Position numbers and translations under genes: made by a program. A stretch of 6,240 nucleotides of DNA, from assembly GCA_010028225.1 (NCBI GenBank), contig RGOY01000073.1:1-6240 (forward strand). Reading direction: 5' to 3'. Below the pieces are notes generated by a model that did no database searches, was not told the DNA's origin, and was given only the letters and a program-made list of their open reading frames with translations. Origin of the DNA: Actinomycetota bacterium (GTDB taxonomy: Bacteria > Actinomycetota > Actinomycetes > Nanopelagicales > Nanopelagicaceae). Positions 3,732 through 6,240 of this stretch are shown here, in pieces (within the stretch, counting starts at the first letter, position 1; the number at the start of each line of letters is the position of its first letter).

Positions 3732-6227
3732 CTAACGGTCGACTGACTTCACCCTGAGTGCTCGCTCTAAGGCATCACGTCCTTCAATCACAAGCCTTCT
3801 AAGAATTGTCGGTGCATCTTTTCCTTCACCGCTCAGCCATCCATTTGTCTTCGTGAGAGTTGACTCTTCGACTATGTAGGCAGGAAAGAAGACAGAGACA
3901 ATCTTGCTCGAGACTTCATACGACTTTCGACCCCACACATCAAGCAAGATCGAGAAGTACTTGTCCACATAGCCTTCGAGAAGCTCTCTATGAAGGGGGC
4001 GTGCGAAACCAGTCAGAGTTGCAACGCGCTTGGAGTTTGTTAGGTCACCATCAATAGCGAGATCCCATGCTTCGGCTTTGGCCTCCTTATTGGGGAAAGC
4101 CGCAAGGCAGAGTTGATGGGCATTCTCTCCAGTAACAGTGTTATCTCTTGTGAGTTCTGCATCTACATCTGCTCGAGTTGCAATACCTTTCTCAACAAGA
4201 TTTGTGAGGAAGTGCCAACGAAGGTCAGCATCGACAGCGAGTCCACCGACTCCACCGGCAAGCATCTCGCTGATGCGAGCACGCTGTGCTGGGGTAAATG
4301 CAAAAGTAGCGGCACCTCGTGCAAACTGGAGCTGGTGGTCACTTCCGGGCTTTGCTGAGTCGAGCATCGCATAGAAAGCTCCCGCGACCTTTTCACGAAG
4401 AGCAACATTGGTGACGATGGTGATGTCGTCTTCACCAGGAAGCCCTGCGATTGCGATCTCAACGAAATCACTAGCGGAGATCTCGGCGTCACGGAGCATG
4501 TCCCATGTAGCGCTCCAGCAGAGCGCACGGGCAAGCGAATCATCGATCTTCCCAAGATCTCTCTTCAAAGTCGCGATGGAGCGATCATCGAAGCGGATCT
4601 TGGCGTAGCTAAGGTCTCGATCATTAATGAGAAGGAGATCAGCTATTTTTTCTCCAGAGAGCCCCTTCACTTCGGTGAGCGCTCCAGCGAGATCAAACTC
4701 TTCTGACTTTCTTCGTGACAAGACTTTTTTGCCAGCTACCTCTTTGATGTCGTAGAGCCCGACGGCGATTCGATGAGGTCTGAGTTCCTTTGATCCTTCA
4801 GGAATTAGAGGTGCCTCTTGTGCAATCTTTATTGAGGTGTAACTTCCGTTCATCTCTTCAATCACTGGGCGGAGTGTGTTGACTCCAGCACTCTGCAACC
4901 ATGTCGAGACCCAAGGGTCGAGATCTCTCCCCGAAGTTGCCTCGAGTTCGACGAGTAGATCTTTGAGAGTGGTGTTTGCCCAGGCATGCTTTTCAAAGTA
5001 ACTGCGAAGTCCTTTGATGAAGTTATCTCTTCCGACATGAGCGACTAGTTGTTGTAGGACTGATGCGCCTTTTGCATAGGTGATGCCATCGAAATTCGCA
5101 TTGACGGCTTCGATATCGACCATATCGGCGACAATCGGATGAGTAGAGGTGAGTTGGTCTTGGCGATAAGCCCAGTTCTTTCGCTCAGAGTTAAAACCAG
5201 ACCATCCATTGGTGAAGCGGGTTCCTTCAACGAGCGCTAGATATGAGGCGAATTCTGCGAAGGACTCGTTGAGCCAGAGGTCATCCCACCACGACATCGT
5301 CACCATATCGCCAAACCACATATGCGCCATCTCATGAAGGATCGTTGATGCACGACCGGCATACATGCGCTCCGTCACCTTGCTTCGAAAGACGAGAAGG
5401 TCTTCTCGAAAGGTGACTGCCCCAGAGTTCTCCATCGCGCCCCAGTTAAAGTCCATCACGGCAATCTGGTCATATTTTTCAAATGGGTAGGCAAGACCAA
5501 AGACCTTCTCAAAATAATCAAAGCCTTGTTTTGTGACTGTGAATATCTCGTCCGGATCTAAGTGAGATGCAAGGGATTTACGGCAATAGATACCAAGGTC
5601 AACTCGCTTCTGGCCTTGATAAACATCATGTACATGCGAGTAAGGCCCTGCAATCAAGGCGCAGATGTATGTCGGGATTCGAGGAGTGGTAGCAAAACTC
5701 CAGGTCGCCTTTTCACCCTCAACTATCTTTGACGTGACCGGACTATTTGAGATTACTTCCCAATGTTTCGGTGCGATTGCGGTGAGAGTGAATGTCGCTT
5801 TTAGATCTGGCTGGTCGAAGCATGGATACATTCTGCGGATATAGGCGGTCTCACCTTGAGAGTAAAGATAGGCCTCTCCGTCTGCTGGATCGAGTGAGTA
5901 TTGAAGTCCTTCACCGTTTTTGGAGTACTCACCCTCGATCTCAACTACTAAGTGATTGGTTGTATCGAGGTCATCAAGGAAGAGCGACTCTCCATCCCAC
6001 TTCGATGCATCAATCGTCTTCCCGTTGAGGCTTGCTGCAATCAACTTCTGACCAACGGCATCGATAAAAGTTGAATATCCCTTTTGATTACAGGAGAAAG
6101 TGACCTCGCTACGGGCAATAAATTTTTCACTACCGTGGGTCACATCAAGCGTCACGAGATAGCCATCTACTGAAAGATGCTTTGAACGTTCCTGCGCCTC
6201 GGCGCGCGAGATATTTACACCTGGCAC
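3732..6227 (-). CDS. pepN: Aminopeptidase N (M1 family zinc metallopeptidase)
   Basis: This is a complete 831-residue gene. The N-terminus 'MPGVNISRAEAQER' matches the usual start of actinobacterial PepN and fixes the GTG start, which has an AAAGGGG ribosome binding site 6 nt before it. The N-terminal beta domain (about 1-195) contains 'RRMYPCFDQPDLKATF' (131-146). The catalytic domain (about 196-430) has the exopeptidase motif GAMEN (263-267) that holds the substrate's free amino group. It also has the zinc site HEMAH (298-302) with third ligand E321, general base E299, and the likely transition-state Tyr Y384 in 'GITYAKGASV'. A small beta domain follows, and then an ERAP1-like helical C-terminal domain (about 520-831). 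The enzyme removes N-terminal amino acids from peptides in the cytoplasm and serves peptide recycling. All catalytic residues are intact. An oddity is QGE (124-126) where relatives usually have QFE or similar in the substrate pocket. Confidence 0.97.
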   Translation of the reverse strand: MPGVNISRAEAQERSKHLSVDGYLVTLDVTHGSEKFIARSEVTFSCNQKGYSTFIDAVGQKLIAASLNGKTIDASKWDGESLFLDDLDTTNHLVVEIEGEYSKNGEGLQYSLDPADGEAYLYSQGETAYIRRMYPCFDQPDLKATFTLTAIAPKHWEVISNSPVTSKIVEGEKATWSFATTPRIPTYICALIAGPYSHVHDVYQGQKRVDLGIYCRKSLASHLDPDEIFTVTKQGFDYFEKVFGLAYPFEKYDQIAVMDFNWGAMENSGAVTFREDLLVFRSKVTERMYAGRASTILHEMAHMWFGDMVTMSWWDDLWLNESFAEFASYLALVEGTRFTNGWSGFNSERKNWAYRQDQLTSTHPIVADMVDIEAVNANFDGITYAKGASVLQQLVAHVGRDNFIKGLRSYFEKHAWANTTLKDLLVELEATSGRDLDPWVSTWLQSAGVNTLRPVIEEMNGSYTSIKIAQEAPLIPEGSKELRPHRIAVGLYDIKEVAGKKVLSRRKSEEFDLAGALTEVKGLSGEKIADLLLINDRDLSYAKIRFDDRSIATLKRDLGKIDDSLARALCWSATWDMLRDAEISASDFVEIAIAGLPGEDDITIVTNVALREKVAGAFYAMLDSAKPGSDHQLQFARGAATFAFTPAQRARISEMLAGGVGGLAVDADLRWHFLTNLVEKGIATRADVDAELTRDNTVTGENAHQLCLAAFPNKEAKAEAWDLAIDGDLTNSKRVATLTGFARPLHRELLEGYVDKYFSILLDVWGRKSYEVSSKIVSVFFPAYIVEESTLTKTNGWLSGEGKDAPTILRRLVIEGRDALERALRVKSVDR

Positions 6228-6233
6228 AAGATT

Positions 6234-6240
6234 CCCCTTT
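6234..6240 (-). promoter_or_regulatory. Ribosome binding site of pepN
   Basis: AAAGGGG on the minus strand lies 6 nt before the GTG at 6227. It supports this start at the very edge of the window. The promoter is outside. Confidence 0.75.

Noticed and set aside
4163..4555. 130-codon open frame in a second frame on the pepN strand
   Set aside because: It lies wholly inside the intact pepN gene and has the low-complexity Ser/Leu composition of a shifted frame.

Overview
The window looks like a piece of an actinobacterial chromosome of moderate G+C content (about half by eye). The protein families point there: an actinobacterial-type GH13 alpha-glucosidase, a group II (GlbO-type) truncated haemoglobin, a short HNH nuclease with the N-terminal 'LVLNATYEPL' block, and an actinobacterial PepN. 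Compact spacing, moderate G+C and shortened proteins would suit a streamlined lineage such as the freshwater Nanopelagicales (acI). That placement is inference, not proof.

Layout from left to right. Bases 1-594 (+) are the 3' end of an alpha-glucosidase gene whose start lies outside the window. An MFS transporter (621-1784, +) and glbO (1795-2178, +) follow closely in the same direction. An MscS-type channel gene (2231-2788, -) converges on glbO. It diverges from an HNH endonuclease gene (2918-3442, +) across a 129-bp intergenic region, which holds the regulatory signals of both. A small one-TM membrane protein gene (3457-3717, +) follows the HNH gene and converges on a complete pepN (3732-6227, -), whose GTG start and Shine-Dalgarno sequence sit at the right edge.

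The genes do not form one pathway. The alpha-glucosidase releases glucose from alpha-glucosides, PepN recycles peptides, GlbO handles oxygen or reactive gases, MscS is an osmotic safety valve, and the HNH protein and small membrane protein have no established role. Clustering of pepN, glbO and an alpha-glucosidase gene is also seen in Mycobacterium tuberculosis (Rv2467, Rv2470, Rv2471), so this appears to be an old actinobacterial gene neighbourhood rather than a mobile island. No tRNA, rRNA, CRISPR, insertion sequence or phage feature was seen.

The points most worth a second look are an MFS transporter that seems to lack the TM2-TM3 loop (motif A) and part of TM3, an MscS homologue that ends where the C-terminal cytoplasmic cage domain should begin, and two genes whose start codon lies exactly 7 nt after a TANNNT -10 box, as in leaderless transcription. 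I found no clearly new multi-gene system.
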